DNA of 64,000 nt from JBBDIK01 sp964640385 (GCA_964640385.1 CAZXFL010000008.1:1-64000), one strand, 5' to 3'. Shown: positions 33,359 through 41,890, counted from the stretch's first letter. Numbers and translations: made by a program. Notes: generated by a model not told the origin, from the letters alone.

Positions 33359-33647
33359 GGACCGGGATCGGCGGATCCACGACGGCTCGAAGGTCCTTGT
33401 CGCCGGTCACGATGGCCATCGCGCCCGATGCGATGGCCAGCTCGAAGAGATAGTCGTCGTCGCGATCACGGGTGTAGGCCCCGTCGACGTGGAACCAGAG
33501 GTCGCGGCGCCGGGTCACCCAGCGCACGCCTTCGAGGTCGTCGACGGTCCCTGCGTTAGTGGTTCCGCCGGTTGCCACGACTGCGAACAGGCCGTCCAGC
33601 TCGCCGATGTGCTGCGATGGGGTCACCGGCGTGCAACTCTCATTCAA
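33315..33647 (-). pseudogene. Chimeric remnant: PLP-decarboxylase fragment joined to PIN-domain fragment
   Basis: An open frame of 110 codons joins pieces of two unrelated families. Residues about 18-58 (VVATGGTTNAGTVDDL, then DLWFHVDGAY) are the PLP-pocket region of group II aromatic/glutamate decarboxylases, minus more than 200 N-terminal residues and the PLP lysine. Residues about 59-106 (DRDDDYLFELAIASGAMAIV, TGDKDL, LTPRAFLE) are the C-terminal part of a PIN-type toxin nuclease, minus its N-terminal acidic residues. The junction is near 33473. Neither half could be a functional enzyme alone, so this is probably a deletion scar. It could still be transcribed. Confidence 0.7.
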
Positions 33648-33687
33648 TCATCGCCGGAGCTGCCTGGCTGAATCGTGATCCGCGGCC

Positions 33688-35058
33688 CTACTTGGTGAGT
33701 TCTTCGCAGTAGCCTGCGTAGCCGTCCAGGTAGCGGTCGATGTCCTCCTCGGTGTGCATCACCGAGATCGTCCACTGCTCCTCGTCGCCGGGCGTCATGA
33801 AGATCCCCCGGTTCAGCATCCACGGGAACGACCCGTAGAACAGCTCGGACTCCGCCTCCTGGAAATCGCGGTAGTTGTGGAACGGCTCCGCCCGGTAGGA
33901 GATCGAGCCCTTCGTGCCGAAGTCCCGTACGTGCGCCTCGATCCCGTAGTCCGCCAGGATCTTCTCTGAGCCGCTCGCCAGGCGCGTGCCGAGCGCCGAC
34001 AGGTGCACGTACGCGTCGGGCGTCAGCACCTCGGTCAGCGCCGTAAGTCCCGCGGACGTCGACAGCGGGTTGCCGTTGAACGTCCCCAGGTGCGCCAGCG
34101 ACTTGCCGATCTCGTCCATGAACACCGCGCTGCCGCCGAACGCCCCGATCGGCGTTCCCCCGCCGATCGCTTTGGCGAAGCACGCGAGGTCCGGCTGCAC
34201 GCCGTAGAGCCCGATCGCACCGCCCGGGTTGATCGTCGCGCCCGTCTTGACCTCGTCGAAGATCATGCAGACGTTGTGCTTGGTGCACAGTTCGCGAACC
34301 TTCTCCAGGTAGCCGGGGTCCGGTGGGATGAGCCCGACGTTCATCATCAAGGGCTCCATGATCATCGCGCCGATCGTGTCGCCCTCGGCGTCCAGCAGCT
34401 TCTCGAGCGCTTCCGCGTCGTTGAAGGGCACCACGCGGATGTCGTCCCAGCTGCTCTTTGGGATGCCGCGCGTGAAGGGCACGTTGTACGGACGCTCCTT
34501 CGGCCCCATCTCGTCGAAGCTGGGGATGATCGAGAACATCACCGCGTCGTGGTGACCGTGATACGACGCCTCGATCTTGACCAGATTGTCCTTGCCGGTC
34601 ACCGCGCGTCCGACGCGGATCGCGTCCATCGTGGCCTCGGTGCCCGAGTTCGAGAACCGCACCCGCTCCAGCCCGAACCGGCGGCACAGCTCCTCGGCCA
34701 TCTCGACCGATACCTTGGTCGTGGTCGCGAAGTGCGTGCCCTGGCGGGCGGCGCGTTCGATGGCCTCGACGATCTTCGGGTTCGCGTGGCCGACGACCAT
34801 GGTGCCGAATCCGTTGTGGTAGTCGACGTACTCGTTCTCGTCGACGTCCCAGAACCGGCTGCCGGCGCCGCGCTCCCCATAGATGGGGTAGGGGTCGTTC
34901 GTTTGGAAGGACGAAGTCACGCCCAGTGGGAGCGACTTGACCGCCCGCTCGTAGAGCTTGGCCGAAGCCTGGGTCCTGTCCAGGAGGATCTTGCCCTCCC
35001 GTTCGGCGATGTCGTTGGCCTTGGCCTTCAGCCGCTCGATGTCCGCTCCGCTCGCCAC
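33688..35058 (-). CDS. Class III (GSA-type) PLP aminotransferase
   Basis: This 456-residue protein resembles glutamate-1-semialdehyde aminomutase and related omega-aminotransferases. It has VRFSNSGTEATMDAIR, SYHGHHDAV, the PLP Asp in MIFDEVKTG and the Schiff-base Lys in CFAKAIGGGTPIGAFGG. An N-terminal helix extension makes it longer than HemL (about 430), and no other haem genes are nearby. It is divergent from a polyamine-type transporter, suggesting it acts on an imported amine, but this is inference. GTG at 35058 has AGGAG 8 bases upstream and was preferred over upstream codons. Confidence 0.85.
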   Translation of the reverse strand: MASGADIERLKAKANDIAEREGKILLDRTQASAKLYERAVKSLPLGVTSSFQTNDPYPIYGERGAGSRFWDVDENEYVDYHNGFGTMVVGHANPKIVEAIERAARQGTHFATTTKVSVEMAEELCRRFGLERVRFSNSGTEATMDAIRVGRAVTGKDNLVKIEASYHGHHDAVMFSIIPSFDEMGPKERPYNVPFTRGIPKSSWDDIRVVPFNDAEALEKLLDAEGDTIGAMIMEPLMMNVGLIPPDPGYLEKVRELCTKHNVCMIFDEVKTGATINPGGAIGLYGVQPDLACFAKAIGGGTPIGAFGGSAVFMDEIGKSLAHLGTFNGNPLSTSAGLTALTEVLTPDAYVHLSALGTRLASGSEKILADYGIEAHVRDFGTKGSISYRAEPFHNYRDFQEAESELFYGSFPWMLNRGIFMTPGDEEQWTISVMHTEEDIDRYLDGYAGYCEELTK

Positions 35059-35092
35059 GGTTATCACTCCTGATCCGCTGGTCCGTTGTCCG

Positions 35093-35142
35093 GGCCTACG
35101 GTAGGCCGGTGCCCGGTGCCCGGCATTGTCCACTTCGGACAA
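35093..35142. promoter_or_regulatory. Two operator-like palindromes between aminotransferase and potA
   Basis: GGCCTAC-G-GTAGGCC (35093-35107) is a perfect palindrome, and TTGTCC-ACTTC-GGACAA (35126-35142) is a second one. An extra TTGTCC half-site lies at 35086-35091. All are in the 199-base gap between divergent genes, where a regulator could control both. A tandem GGTGCCC repeat lies between them. The regulator is not identified. Confidence 0.5.
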
Positions 35143-35215
35143 CGTCCGTCGGGAGGCCGTGCCCCCCAGGGTGTCGACCACCGATTCTACCCGGGGCGCA
35201 TTCTTGCTTGCACAA

Positions 35216-35224
35216 TGGCATAAT
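35216..35224 (+). promoter_or_regulatory. Extended -10 promoter of second pot cassette
   Basis: TGG-CATAAT (hexamer 35219-35224) is an extended -10 with five of six consensus bases. The start would be near 35231, about 27 bases before the ATG, leaving the GAGAGGGG ribosome site in the leader. No clear -35 is seen, as expected for extended -10 promoters. Confidence 0.5.
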
Positions 35225-35257
35225 CGGGCCGAGCGCCCGACATCGCGAGAGGGGCAG

Positions 35258-36409
35258 ATGGCCGACATCGAGGTACGGCTCGACCATGTCACGAAGGCCT
35301 TCGGCGACGTCCTGGCGGTCGATGACCTCTCCCTCGACATCGTCGACGGCGAGTTCTTCTCGATGCTCGGCCCGTCGGGGTGCGGGAAAACCACCACTCT
35401 GCGGATGATCGGGGGCTTCGAGGAGCCAACCAGCGGGGCCGTCTGGCTCAAGGGTGTCGACGTCACGGACCTGCCGCCTTACAGGCGCGACGTCAACACG
35501 GTGTTCCAGTCGTACGCGCTGTTCCCGCACCTGAGCGTTTCCGACAACATCGCCTACGGCCTCAAGCGCAAGAAGGTTGCCAAGGACGAGGTCGGCAAGC
35601 GGGTTGACGAGGCGTTGGCGCTGGTGGACCTCCCCGAGTACGGCAAGCGCAAGCCGGCGCAGCTTTCCGGCGGCCAGCGCCAGCGGGTCGCGCTGGCCCG
35701 CGCGCTCGTGAACCGGCCGCAGGTCCTGCTCCTGGACGAGCCGCTCGGCGCGCTGGACCTGAAGCTGCGCAAGCAGATGCAGCTCGAACTGAAACGCATC
35801 CAGACCGAGGTCGGGATCACCTTCATCTACGTCACGCACGACCAGGAAGAGGCGATGACGATGTCCGACCGCATCGCGGTGATGCGCGGCGGTCGCGTCG
35901 AGCAGATCGGCGTCCCCGAGGATATCTACGAGAACCCGCACACCGAGTTCGTCGCCCAGTTCCTGGGCGCGTCGAATCTGCTGGACGGCAAGGTGAAGGA
36001 GGTCCTGGGAGATGTCGCGACGGTAACGCTCGCCGGTGGAGAGGTGGTGCGCATGCCGTCGTCGCGGCTCAACGGGAATGCTGCAGCCGGTGCCGCCGTC
36101 CGGGTCGGGGTGCGTCCTGAGAAGATCAAGCTCGTCGGCGGCGCCGAAGGGTCGGCAGGATCCGGGTCCGTCGCCGACGGCAAGAACAGCGTGCCGGGAC
36201 TCCTGCGGATGGCAACGTTCATCGGCGTCTCGTACCAGTACACGGTGGAGGGTCCCGGCGGTGTGACGCTGACCGTCGTGGAGCAGAACCTCGGCGACGA
36301 GCCCGCAGCCTCGCCGGGAACGAGAGTGCAGCTCCGGTGGTTGCCGGAGAACACGTTTGCGGTCCGCCCACAGGCGGACCTGACCAAGGAGGAGGTCGAA
36401 GGGGAATGA
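35258..36409 (+). CDS. potA: ABC transporter ATP-binding protein, PotA-like (second copy)
   Basis: This complete 383-residue ATPase energises the second polyamine-type importer. It has Walker A GPSGCGKTT, Q-loop FQSYALFPHL, signature LSGGQRQRV, Walker B VLLLDEPLGALD and H-loop YVTHDQEEAM, followed by a C-terminal TOBE domain (VGVRPEKIKLVGG). ATG at 35258 follows GAGAGGGG. Its stop overlaps the binding-protein start (ATGA). It is highly similar in visible regions to the truncated copy at the left end. Confidence 0.95.
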   Translation: MADIEVRLDHVTKAFGDVLAVDDLSLDIVDGEFFSMLGPSGCGKTTTLRMIGGFEEPTSGAVWLKGVDVTDLPPYRRDVNTVFQSYALFPHLSVSDNIAYGLKRKKVAKDEVGKRVDEALALVDLPEYGKRKPAQLSGGQRQRVALARALVNRPQVLLLDEPLGALDLKLRKQMQLELKRIQTEVGITFIYVTHDQEEAMTMSDRIAVMRGGRVEQIGVPEDIYENPHTEFVAQFLGASNLLDGKVKEVLGDVATVTLAGGEVVRMPSSRLNGNAAAGAAVRVGVRPEKIKLVGGAEGSAGSGSVADGKNSVPGLLRMATFIGVSYQYTVEGPGGVTLTVVEQNLGDEPAASPGTRVQLRWLPENTFAVRPQADLTKEEVEGE

Positions 36410-37668
36410 CCGAGCGCCCGAACTACGACGACATCGTGCAGCAGGCCCTGATGCGCGGGCTGACGCAGCGGCGGGTCACGCGTCGCGACCTGTTCCGGTA
36501 CGCGGGGGTGGGCGCGGGGTCGCTTTCCCTGGCCTCGATCCTGGCCGCGTGCAGCGTGAAGGGGGCGAAGAGGACGGAGCCCACCGGGCTGACGACGCTG
36601 CCGCCGAGCGCGGGCAAGCTCGACGTCGCGAACTGGCCGCTGTACATCGACAAGGAAGGCAAGAACGCGGCCGGCGTCGTCACGGGCGGCACCGTCGCCG
36701 ACTTCGAGAAGGCGACGGGCATCGACACTCGCTACGTCGAGACGATCAACGACAACGAGGAGTTCTTCGGCACCGACATCCGCAGCCAGCTCGGGTCGGA
36801 TCAGCCGACGGGCTGGGACATCATCACGATGACCGACTGGATGATCGCCAAGCTGATCGACCTCGGGTTCCTGGAGAAGCTGCACCACGACAAGCTGCCG
36901 AACGTCACGACGAATATCCAGGATGCGTTCCTGAACCCGTGGTTCGACGCGAACAACGAGCACTCGTTCCCATGGGCGGGGGGCCTGACGGGTATCGGGT
37001 ACGACCGTAACAAGACCGGCCGCGACATCGACAGCATCGAGGACCTGTTCGACCCGGCGTTCGAGGGGAAGATCGGGATGTTCTCCGAGATGCGGGACAC
37101 CTACAACTTCATCTTCTTCAAGATGGGGATCGATCCGGTCACCGCTACCGAGCAGGACGTCGCGGAGGCGACGACGATCCTGGAGGAGCAGCGGCCGCTC
37201 GTGCGCGCCTACTACGGCAACGACTACACGGACCAACTCGCCGCCGGGAACGTGTGGCTCACGATGGCATGGTCCGGTGACCTCTTCGCGCTGCAACTGG
37301 GCCAGGCCGATGACCAGGACCTGCGGTGGATCCTGCCGAAGGAGGGCGGGAACCGCTGGTCGGACAACATGGCCATCCCGATCCTGGCCGAACACCCGGC
37401 GGACGCCCACGACTGGATGAACTTCGTCTACGACCCGAAGATCGCGACACAGATCACCGAGTGGGTCTGGTACGAGTCGCCGGTTAAGGGCGTCCAAGAG
37501 ATGATCGCCGAGGACGGCAAGGACCACCCGAACATGGCCCTGCTCGCGGAGGACCAGTTCGTGTGGCCGAGCGACGAGGTGCTTGCGAACACCGCGCCGT
37601 ACAAGAACCTCGACGCGGCGGAAGAGGCCGTCTGGCAGGACCACTTCGACCGCGTCGTCCTGGGCTAG
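36406..37668 (+). CDS. potD: Solute-binding protein, PotD type, with twin-arginine lipoprotein signal
   Basis: This 420-residue binding protein serves the second cassette. Its N-terminus carries a twin-arginine motif (TRRDLF, R26-R27) before a hydrophobic stretch ending in a lipobox (LAAC, Cys49), so it is probably exported folded by Tat and then lipid-anchored. The mature protein starts LDVANWPLYID and has the PotD-like fold. The first cassette uses a Sec lipoprotein instead, so the two are not recent identical copies. Substrate unknown; polyamine or similar cation is likely. Confidence 0.9.
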   Translation: MTERPNYDDIVQQALMRGLTQRRVTRRDLFRYAGVGAGSLSLASILAACSVKGAKRTEPTGLTTLPPSAGKLDVANWPLYIDKEGKNAAGVVTGGTVADFEKATGIDTRYVETINDNEEFFGTDIRSQLGSDQPTGWDIITMTDWMIAKLIDLGFLEKLHHDKLPNVTTNIQDAFLNPWFDANNEHSFPWAGGLTGIGYDRNKTGRDIDSIEDLFDPAFEGKIGMFSEMRDTYNFIFFKMGIDPVTATEQDVAEATTILEEQRPLVRAYYGNDYTDQLAAGNVWLTMAWSGDLFALQLGQADDQDLRWILPKEGGNRWSDNMAIPILAEHPADAHDWMNFVYDPKIATQITEWVWYESPVKGVQEMIAEDGKDHPNMALLAEDQFVWPSDEVLANTAPYKNLDAAEEAVWQDHFDRVVLG

Positions 37669-37671
37669 CCG

Positions 37672-38574
37672 TTGGCCGTCGTCGCACCCACCGCCGTGCC
37701 GCCGGCCGGTCCGCCGGCGGCACGGCGCACCCCGCGGGTCCGGTGGATCGCGTACCTGCTCCTAGCGCCGGGGCTCGCGTGGCTGTTCCTGTTCTGGCTG
37801 TGGCCGAGTATCCAGATGTTCATCACGTCGCTCCAGACGGGGACCTATGCGGAGGGGTACACCTTCACCGGGAACGTCGGGGTCTACCGCGAGGTCCTGG
37901 GTGCCTACCCCGAGCAGCTCTTCCGGTCGATCGTCTACGCGCTGGTCGTCACGATCGGGTGCCTGGCGATCGGGTACCCGCTGGCGTACGCGATCGCGAT
38001 GCGTGCCGGGAAGTGGAAGAACGCCGTGCTGTTCTTGGTCATCCTGCCGTTCTTCGTCTCGTACATCATCCGCACGCTGTCCTGGAAGTTCATCCTGGCC
38101 GACGACGGGATCTTCCTGGGAACGCTGAAGTCGATCGGGCTCCTGTCTGAGGATGTGCAGGTACTCGGAACGTCGGTGGCGGTCCTCGGCGGGCTGATCT
38201 ACAACTTCCTGCCGTTCATGGTCCTTCCGCTGTTCGTGTCCCTCGACAAGATCGACCGCAGCCTGCTGGAAGCTGCCGGGGACCTGTACTCGAACCGGCG
38301 GTCGACGTTCCTGCGGGTGACGTTGCCGCTGTCCCTGCCGGGTGTGTTCGCGGGCTCGCTGCTGACGTTCATCCCCGTGGCGGGTGACTTCATCAACGCC
38401 GAGCTGCTCGGGAGTCCGAGCACGACGATGCTGGGCAACGTGATCCAGGTACAGATGCTCGAGCACAACGACTACCCGACCGGTGCCGCGATCTCGTTCA
38501 TCCTGATGGCGGCGATCCTGATCGGAGTGTTCGTCTACGCCAAGCTGCTGGGGACCGAGGAGTTGACCGGATGA
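37672..38574 (+). CDS. potB: ABC transporter permease, PotB-like (second copy)
   Basis: This 300-residue permease has about six membrane helices and the EAA loop (EAAGDLYSNRR) near residue 200. The likely start is TTG at 37672, 3 bases after the upstream stop, with a Pro/Ala-rich N-terminus; a strong Shine-Dalgarno is not seen, so translation probably relies on coupling. It ends overlapping potC by 4 bases. Confidence 0.9.
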   Translation: MAVVAPTAVPPAGPPAARRTPRVRWIAYLLLAPGLAWLFLFWLWPSIQMFITSLQTGTYAEGYTFTGNVGVYREVLGAYPEQLFRSIVYALVVTIGCLAIGYPLAYAIAMRAGKWKNAVLFLVILPFFVSYIIRTLSWKFILADDGIFLGTLKSIGLLSEDVQVLGTSVAVLGGLIYNFLPFMVLPLFVSLDKIDRSLLEAAGDLYSNRRSTFLRVTLPLSLPGVFAGSLLTFIPVAGDFINAELLGSPSTTMLGNVIQVQMLEHNDYPTGAAISFILMAAILIGVFVYAKLLGTEELTG

Positions 38575-39428
38575 CCGACGTCGACGCCGCCGTCGCGTTC
38601 GAGCGGGCCGAGGCCGGGGGTCCGTCCCGCGCCCCACGCCGTCGCGGACGCAAGAAGGGCTGGTTCCTCCCGACCTACACGGTGCTGGTGATCGCGTACC
38701 TGTCCCTGCCGATCGCCGCGATGATCGTGTTCGGGTTCAACGACTACCAAGGGAAGTACAACTATGCCTGGCAGGGATTCACGCTGAAGCACTGGGGGAA
38801 CCTGTTCGACGACCCGGACCTGGTCACCGCGCTGAAGAACTCGGTCATCATCGCCGTCGTCGTCACGGTCCTGGCGACGATCATGGGAACGATGATCGCG
38901 TTGGCGCTGACGCGCTACCGGTTCCGGGGCCGCGGTGCGACCAATATGTTCATCTTCCTGCCTATGGCCACGCCCGAGATCGTATTGGGGGCATCCCTCT
39001 TGACGCTGTTCGTGACGTTCGGCGTGCCGCTCGGGTTCGGGACGATCCTGATCGCGCACGTGATGTTCTGCATCTCGTTCGTGGTTGTGACGGTCAAGGC
39101 CCGCACGCAGGGATTCAACGCGGAATGGGAGGAGGCGGCCAAGGATCTCGGCGCGACCCCGTGGGTGACGTTCTGGACGGTGACCTTCCCGCTGATCCTT
39201 CCGGGGATCGCTGCGGCAGCCGCGCTGGCCTTCGCGCTCTCGATCGACGACTACGTCGTGAGCACGTTCAACGCGGGCAAGACCGTGACATTCCCGCTCT
39301 GGGTCTACGGCGCGTCCCGGCAGGGGATCCCGGCGACCGTGAACGTGATGGGGACGATCATCTTCTCGGTCGGGGTCGCGCTGGCGCTCCTGAACGTCTG
39401 GTTCCAGCGCAAGCGCGAGGTCGCCTAG
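38571..39428 (+). CDS. potC: ABC transporter permease, PotC-like (second copy)
   Basis: This 285-residue permease completes the second cassette. It has six or so membrane segments and the coupling loop EEAAKDLGATP near residue 185. The first 35 residues are a basic cytoplasmic extension (RAPRRRGRKKG). ATG at 38571 overlaps potB (ATGA). The ATP synthase control region follows 50 bases downstream. Confidence 0.92.
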   Translation: MTDVDAAVAFERAEAGGPSRAPRRRGRKKGWFLPTYTVLVIAYLSLPIAAMIVFGFNDYQGKYNYAWQGFTLKHWGNLFDDPDLVTALKNSVIIAVVVTVLATIMGTMIALALTRYRFRGRGATNMFIFLPMATPEIVLGASLLTLFVTFGVPLGFGTILIAHVMFCISFVVVTVKARTQGFNAEWEEAAKDLGATPWVTFWTVTFPLILPGIAAAAALAFALSIDDYVVSTFNAGKTVTFPLWVYGASRQGIPATVNVMGTIIFSVGVALALLNVWFQRKREVA

Positions 39429-39477
39429 CGCGACCGGCCGGCGTGGCGCGCGCCGCGGCCGCTCCGCCCGCGGGAGT

Positions 39478-39495
39478 TCGTGAATCGTTTCACAA
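39478..39495. promoter_or_regulatory. Candidate Rex operator upstream of ATP synthase operon
   Basis: TCGTGAATCGTTTCACAA differs at one position from the Rex consensus TTGTGAA-N4-TTCACAA. Rex is the NADH/NAD-sensing repressor of respiratory genes in actinobacteria and Firmicutes. The core GTGAA-TCGT-TTCAC is a perfect inverted repeat. The site is 43 bases upstream of the -35 of the atp promoter. No rex gene is in the window. Confidence 0.55.
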
Positions 39496-39537
39496 GCTCG
39501 GCGCCGGATGGTTGCTGACCTGCGGAAACACCCTCCA

Positions 39538-39566
39538 CTGACGGGGCCGGAACAGGCGGATATACT
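39538..39566 (+). promoter_or_regulatory. Promoter of ATP synthase operon
   Basis: CTGACG (39538-39543), a 17-base spacer and TATACT (39561-39566) form a good sigma70-type promoter. The -10 ends 9 bases before the first GTG at 39576, so the transcript would be nearly leaderless. Confidence 0.65.
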
Positions 39567-39575
39567 TCCTCGCCC

Positions 39576-39803
39576 GTGACCGAAGGTCCCGACCAACGCT
39601 CTGGCTGGAACGGCATCGGAACGGGGTACGCCGTAGCGGGAACCTTGTTGGCAGGGGTCCTGGTGTATAGCGGCATCGGCTACCTGCTCGATCGGTGGCT
39701 CGGGACCCAGAAGGTGTTCCTGGCTGTGGGGATGATCGGCGGAGCGGTCCTGGGGACGTACCTGGTGTATCTCAAGTATGGCAAGGGGAAGAGTGCGCAC
39801 TGA
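39576..39803 (+). CDS. AtpZ/AtpI-like ATP synthase assembly protein
   Basis: This 75-residue protein has two membrane helices (GYAVAGTLLAGVLVYSGIGY and VFLAVGMIGGAVLGTYLVY) typical of the AtpZ family, which precedes atpI-atpB and aids c-ring assembly or ion supply. The hinge motif YLLDRWLGT is characteristic. It begins GTG with a promoter immediately upstream and overlaps the next gene by 11 bases. Confidence 0.85.
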   Translation: MTEGPDQRSGWNGIGTGYAVAGTLLAGVLVYSGIGYLLDRWLGTQKVFLAVGMIGGAVLGTYLVYLKYGKGKSAH

Positions 39804-40209
39804 GCCTGAACGCGAGCTGATCCGGCGCGTCGCGCCGTACGGACCGCCCGCCGGCGCTATCGCCTTCGTCGCCGGCCTCCTTTTGGGCGACCTGAACGCG
39901 GCGTGGTCCGCGGCCATCGGAGTCCTGATCGTCGCCGCCAACTTCGTCGCGAACGGCTTCGCGATGGCGTGGGCCTCGCGGATATCGCTCACCGCGGTGT
40001 TCGCCGTAGGGATGGGCGGCTTCGTCGTGCGGCTCGGCATCATCCTGGCCATCATGTTCGCGCTGAACACGCTGAGCTGGTTCTCGCCGGTCGCGTTCGC
40101 GCTCGCGGTGGTCCCGGCGACGATCGTGCTCCTAGTCTTCGAGCTCAAGCTGCTCGCCGGCCCTGCCGGCCAGCAATGGAACCTTCCCGAGGAGAGTGCG
40201 ACCTCGTGA
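39793..40209 (+). CDS. atpI: ATP synthase protein I-like membrane protein
   Basis: This 138-residue protein has four predicted membrane helices and sits in the usual atpI position before atpB. AtpI proteins help assemble the c-ring. Sequence conservation is low in this family, so the name rests on topology and position. GTG at 39793 is preceded by AAGGGGAAGA and was preferred over ATG at 39778, which lacks a ribosome site. It overlaps atpB by 4 bases. Confidence 0.75.
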   Translation: MRTEPERELIRRVAPYGPPAGAIAFVAGLLLGDLNAAWSAAIGVLIVAANFVANGFAMAWASRISLTAVFAVGMGGFVVRLGIILAIMFALNTLSWFSPVAFALAVVPATIVLLVFELKLLAGPAGQQWNLPEESATS

Positions 40210-40982
40210 ACGTCGGGCTCCTAGCGGAGTTCAACCCGCCCACGACCAAGGACTTCGTGTGGCCTTCGGGAACGGTGCTCGCCATCCCGTTCCAGTTCAT
40301 CTACTTCCTCGTGTTCCTTTCATGTTTGACCTTCATCCTGTTCTTCTTCCTCGCGTTCCGGAAGCCGAAGGTGGTCCCGGGCAAGTTCCAGCTCGTTGCA
40401 GAGATGGGGTTCGACTTCGTCAAGCAGAACGTCGTGCTCGGGATGATCGGGCCGGAGGGGATGGTCTTCTTCGCGCTCCTATCCACCTTCTTCTTCTACA
40501 TCTTCGCCGGCAACGTCTGGGCGATCCTCCCTGGCGTCAACTTCTCGATGAACTCACGGATCGCGTTCCCGATCGTGCTGGCGGTGATCTCGTGGCTCAC
40601 GTTCCTCGTGGTCGGGTTCCGCAAGCACGGCGCCTGGGGCTACCTCAAGCACGTGATGTTTCCGCCGGGTGTGCCGATGGCCCTCAAGCCGCTGATCGCC
40701 CTCATCGAGCTCCTGCAGGTCTTCCTGATCCGGCCGCTCACGCTGTCCGTCCGACTCTTCGCCAACATGGTGGCGGGCCACTTCCTGCTGGCGGTGTTTT
40801 TCCTCGCCACGTTCGCGTTCTTCACGAGTACCAACTGGCTGCTCAAGGCCCTGGGACTGTTCTCGGGCACGCTGGCTGTTGCGCTGGTGGGCTTCGAGCT
40901 GTTCGTATCAGGGTTGCAAGCATTCATCTTCGCCGTGCTGACCGCCTCCTACATCCAGGGCGCGATGGCGGAGGAGCACTAG
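40206..40982 (+). CDS. atpB: ATP synthase F0 subunit a
   Basis: This 258-residue membrane subunit forms the proton half-channels. The essential Arg lies in PLTLSVRLFANMVAGH, followed by the late block GLQAFIFAVLTASYI. Five to six helices are visible. GTG at 40206 overlaps the atpI stop. Confidence 0.95.
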   Translation: MNVGLLAEFNPPTTKDFVWPSGTVLAIPFQFIYFLVFLSCLTFILFFFLAFRKPKVVPGKFQLVAEMGFDFVKQNVVLGMIGPEGMVFFALLSTFFFYIFAGNVWAILPGVNFSMNSRIAFPIVLAVISWLTFLVVGFRKHGAWGYLKHVMFPPGVPMALKPLIALIELLQVFLIRPLTLSVRLFANMVAGHFLLAVFFLATFAFFTSTNWLLKALGLFSGTLAVALVGFELFVSGLQAFIFAVLTASYIQGAMAEEH

Positions 40983-41004
40983 GAGAAGGAAGAAGGAGGA
41001 ACAC

Positions 41005-41250
41005 ATGATCGCGGTTCTCAACTTCATCGCGCAGGTGACGGGCGACGTCGGGACGATCGGCAAGGGGCTCGTGTACGGCCTCGCCGCCATCGGGCCGGGC
41101 ATCGGCATCGGCGTCCTGATGGGCAAGTCGGTCGAGGCGATGGCCCGCCAGCCCGAGTACGCCGGTCAGGTGCGCGGCACCATGTTCATCGGCATCGGTC
41201 TGATCGAGGCGCTGGCGCTGTTCGGCTTCGTGCTCTCGTTCATCATCTAG
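41005..41250 (+). CDS. atpE: ATP synthase F0 subunit c
   Basis: This 81-residue proteolipid has two helices joined by the polar loop ARQPE. The ion-binding Glu is in GIGLIEALALFGFV; the residues around it (EALAL) fit proton rather than sodium coupling, which would need a Gln/Ser/Thr network. ATG follows GAAGGAGGA. It would form the rotating ring. Confidence 0.96.
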   Translation: MIAVLNFIAQVTGDVGTIGKGLVYGLAAIGPGIGIGVLMGKSVEAMARQPEYAGQVRGTMFIGIGLIEALALFGFVLSFII

Positions 41251-41260
41251 GGAGGCAACG

Positions 41261-41890
41261 ATGCAGACGCTCTACATCGTCGCCCAGACCGAGACGGGCG
41301 AGACCACGGTTGAACCGGTCACGTCGTCGGAGACCGGCGCCCCCGTCGAAGGCGAAGGCCACGAGCAGGCGGTCAGCGCAAAGGAAGACCTGTATCCGCA
41401 GTGGCACGAGCTCCTGGTCGGCGTGTTCGCCTTCGGGATCCTGTTCTTCTTCATGGCCAAGTGGGTCATGCCGAAACTGAACAAGGTGCTCGACGAGCGC
41501 CGGGAGGCCATCCAGGGCCAGCTCGAATCCGCCGAGGAAACCCGCAAAGCGGCCGAGAGAGAACTCGTCGACTACCGGGAGCAGCTCGCCGGCGCCCGCG
41601 AGAAGTCGAACCGGATCATCGAGGAGGCCCGCAAGACCGCGGACCAGCTGCGGGCCGATATCCAGGCCAAGGCCGAGCAGGAGGCGCAGGGCACCGTCGC
41701 CAAGGCGCAGGAGGAGATCCGGGCCGAGCGCGACCGCGCGCTGCAGGAGCTGAAGGCGCAGGTGGGCGACATCGCCGTCGACCTGGCCGGCCGGGTGGTC
41801 GGGCAGTCGCTGGACAAGGACACGCACGAGAAGCTGATCGACGACTACATCGCGCAGGTCGCGTCGGGGAGCGGCGGCAGTGACAACTAA
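41261..41890 (+). CDS. atpF: ATP synthase F0 subunit b
   Basis: This 209-residue stator subunit has one membrane helix (LLVGVFAFGILFFFMAKWV) and a long charged coiled coil. An acidic 45-residue N-terminal extension before the helix is unusual compared with the common 156-180-residue form but occurs in actinobacteria. It overlaps atpH by 11 bases. Confidence 0.94.
   Translation: MQTLYIVAQTETGETTVEPVTSSETGAPVEGEGHEQAVSAKEDLYPQWHELLVGVFAFGILFFFMAKWVMPKLNKVLDERREAIQGQLESAEETRKAAERELVDYREQLAGAREKSNRIIEEARKTADQLRADIQAKAEQEAQGTVAKAQEEIRAERDRALQELKAQVGDIAVDLAGRVVGQSLDKDTHEKLIDDYIAQVASGSGGSDN

Noticed and set aside
33648..33687. Terminator downstream of the aminotransferase
   Set aside because: ATTCA/TGAAT arms are present but short, imperfect inside and without a T-tract.
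33688..35058. Haem biosynthesis HemL (glutamate-1-semialdehyde aminomutase)
   Set aside because: The fold and motifs fit, but the N-terminal extension, the lack of haem genes nearby and the divergent amine transporter make a different class III aminotransferase more likely. It is not excluded.
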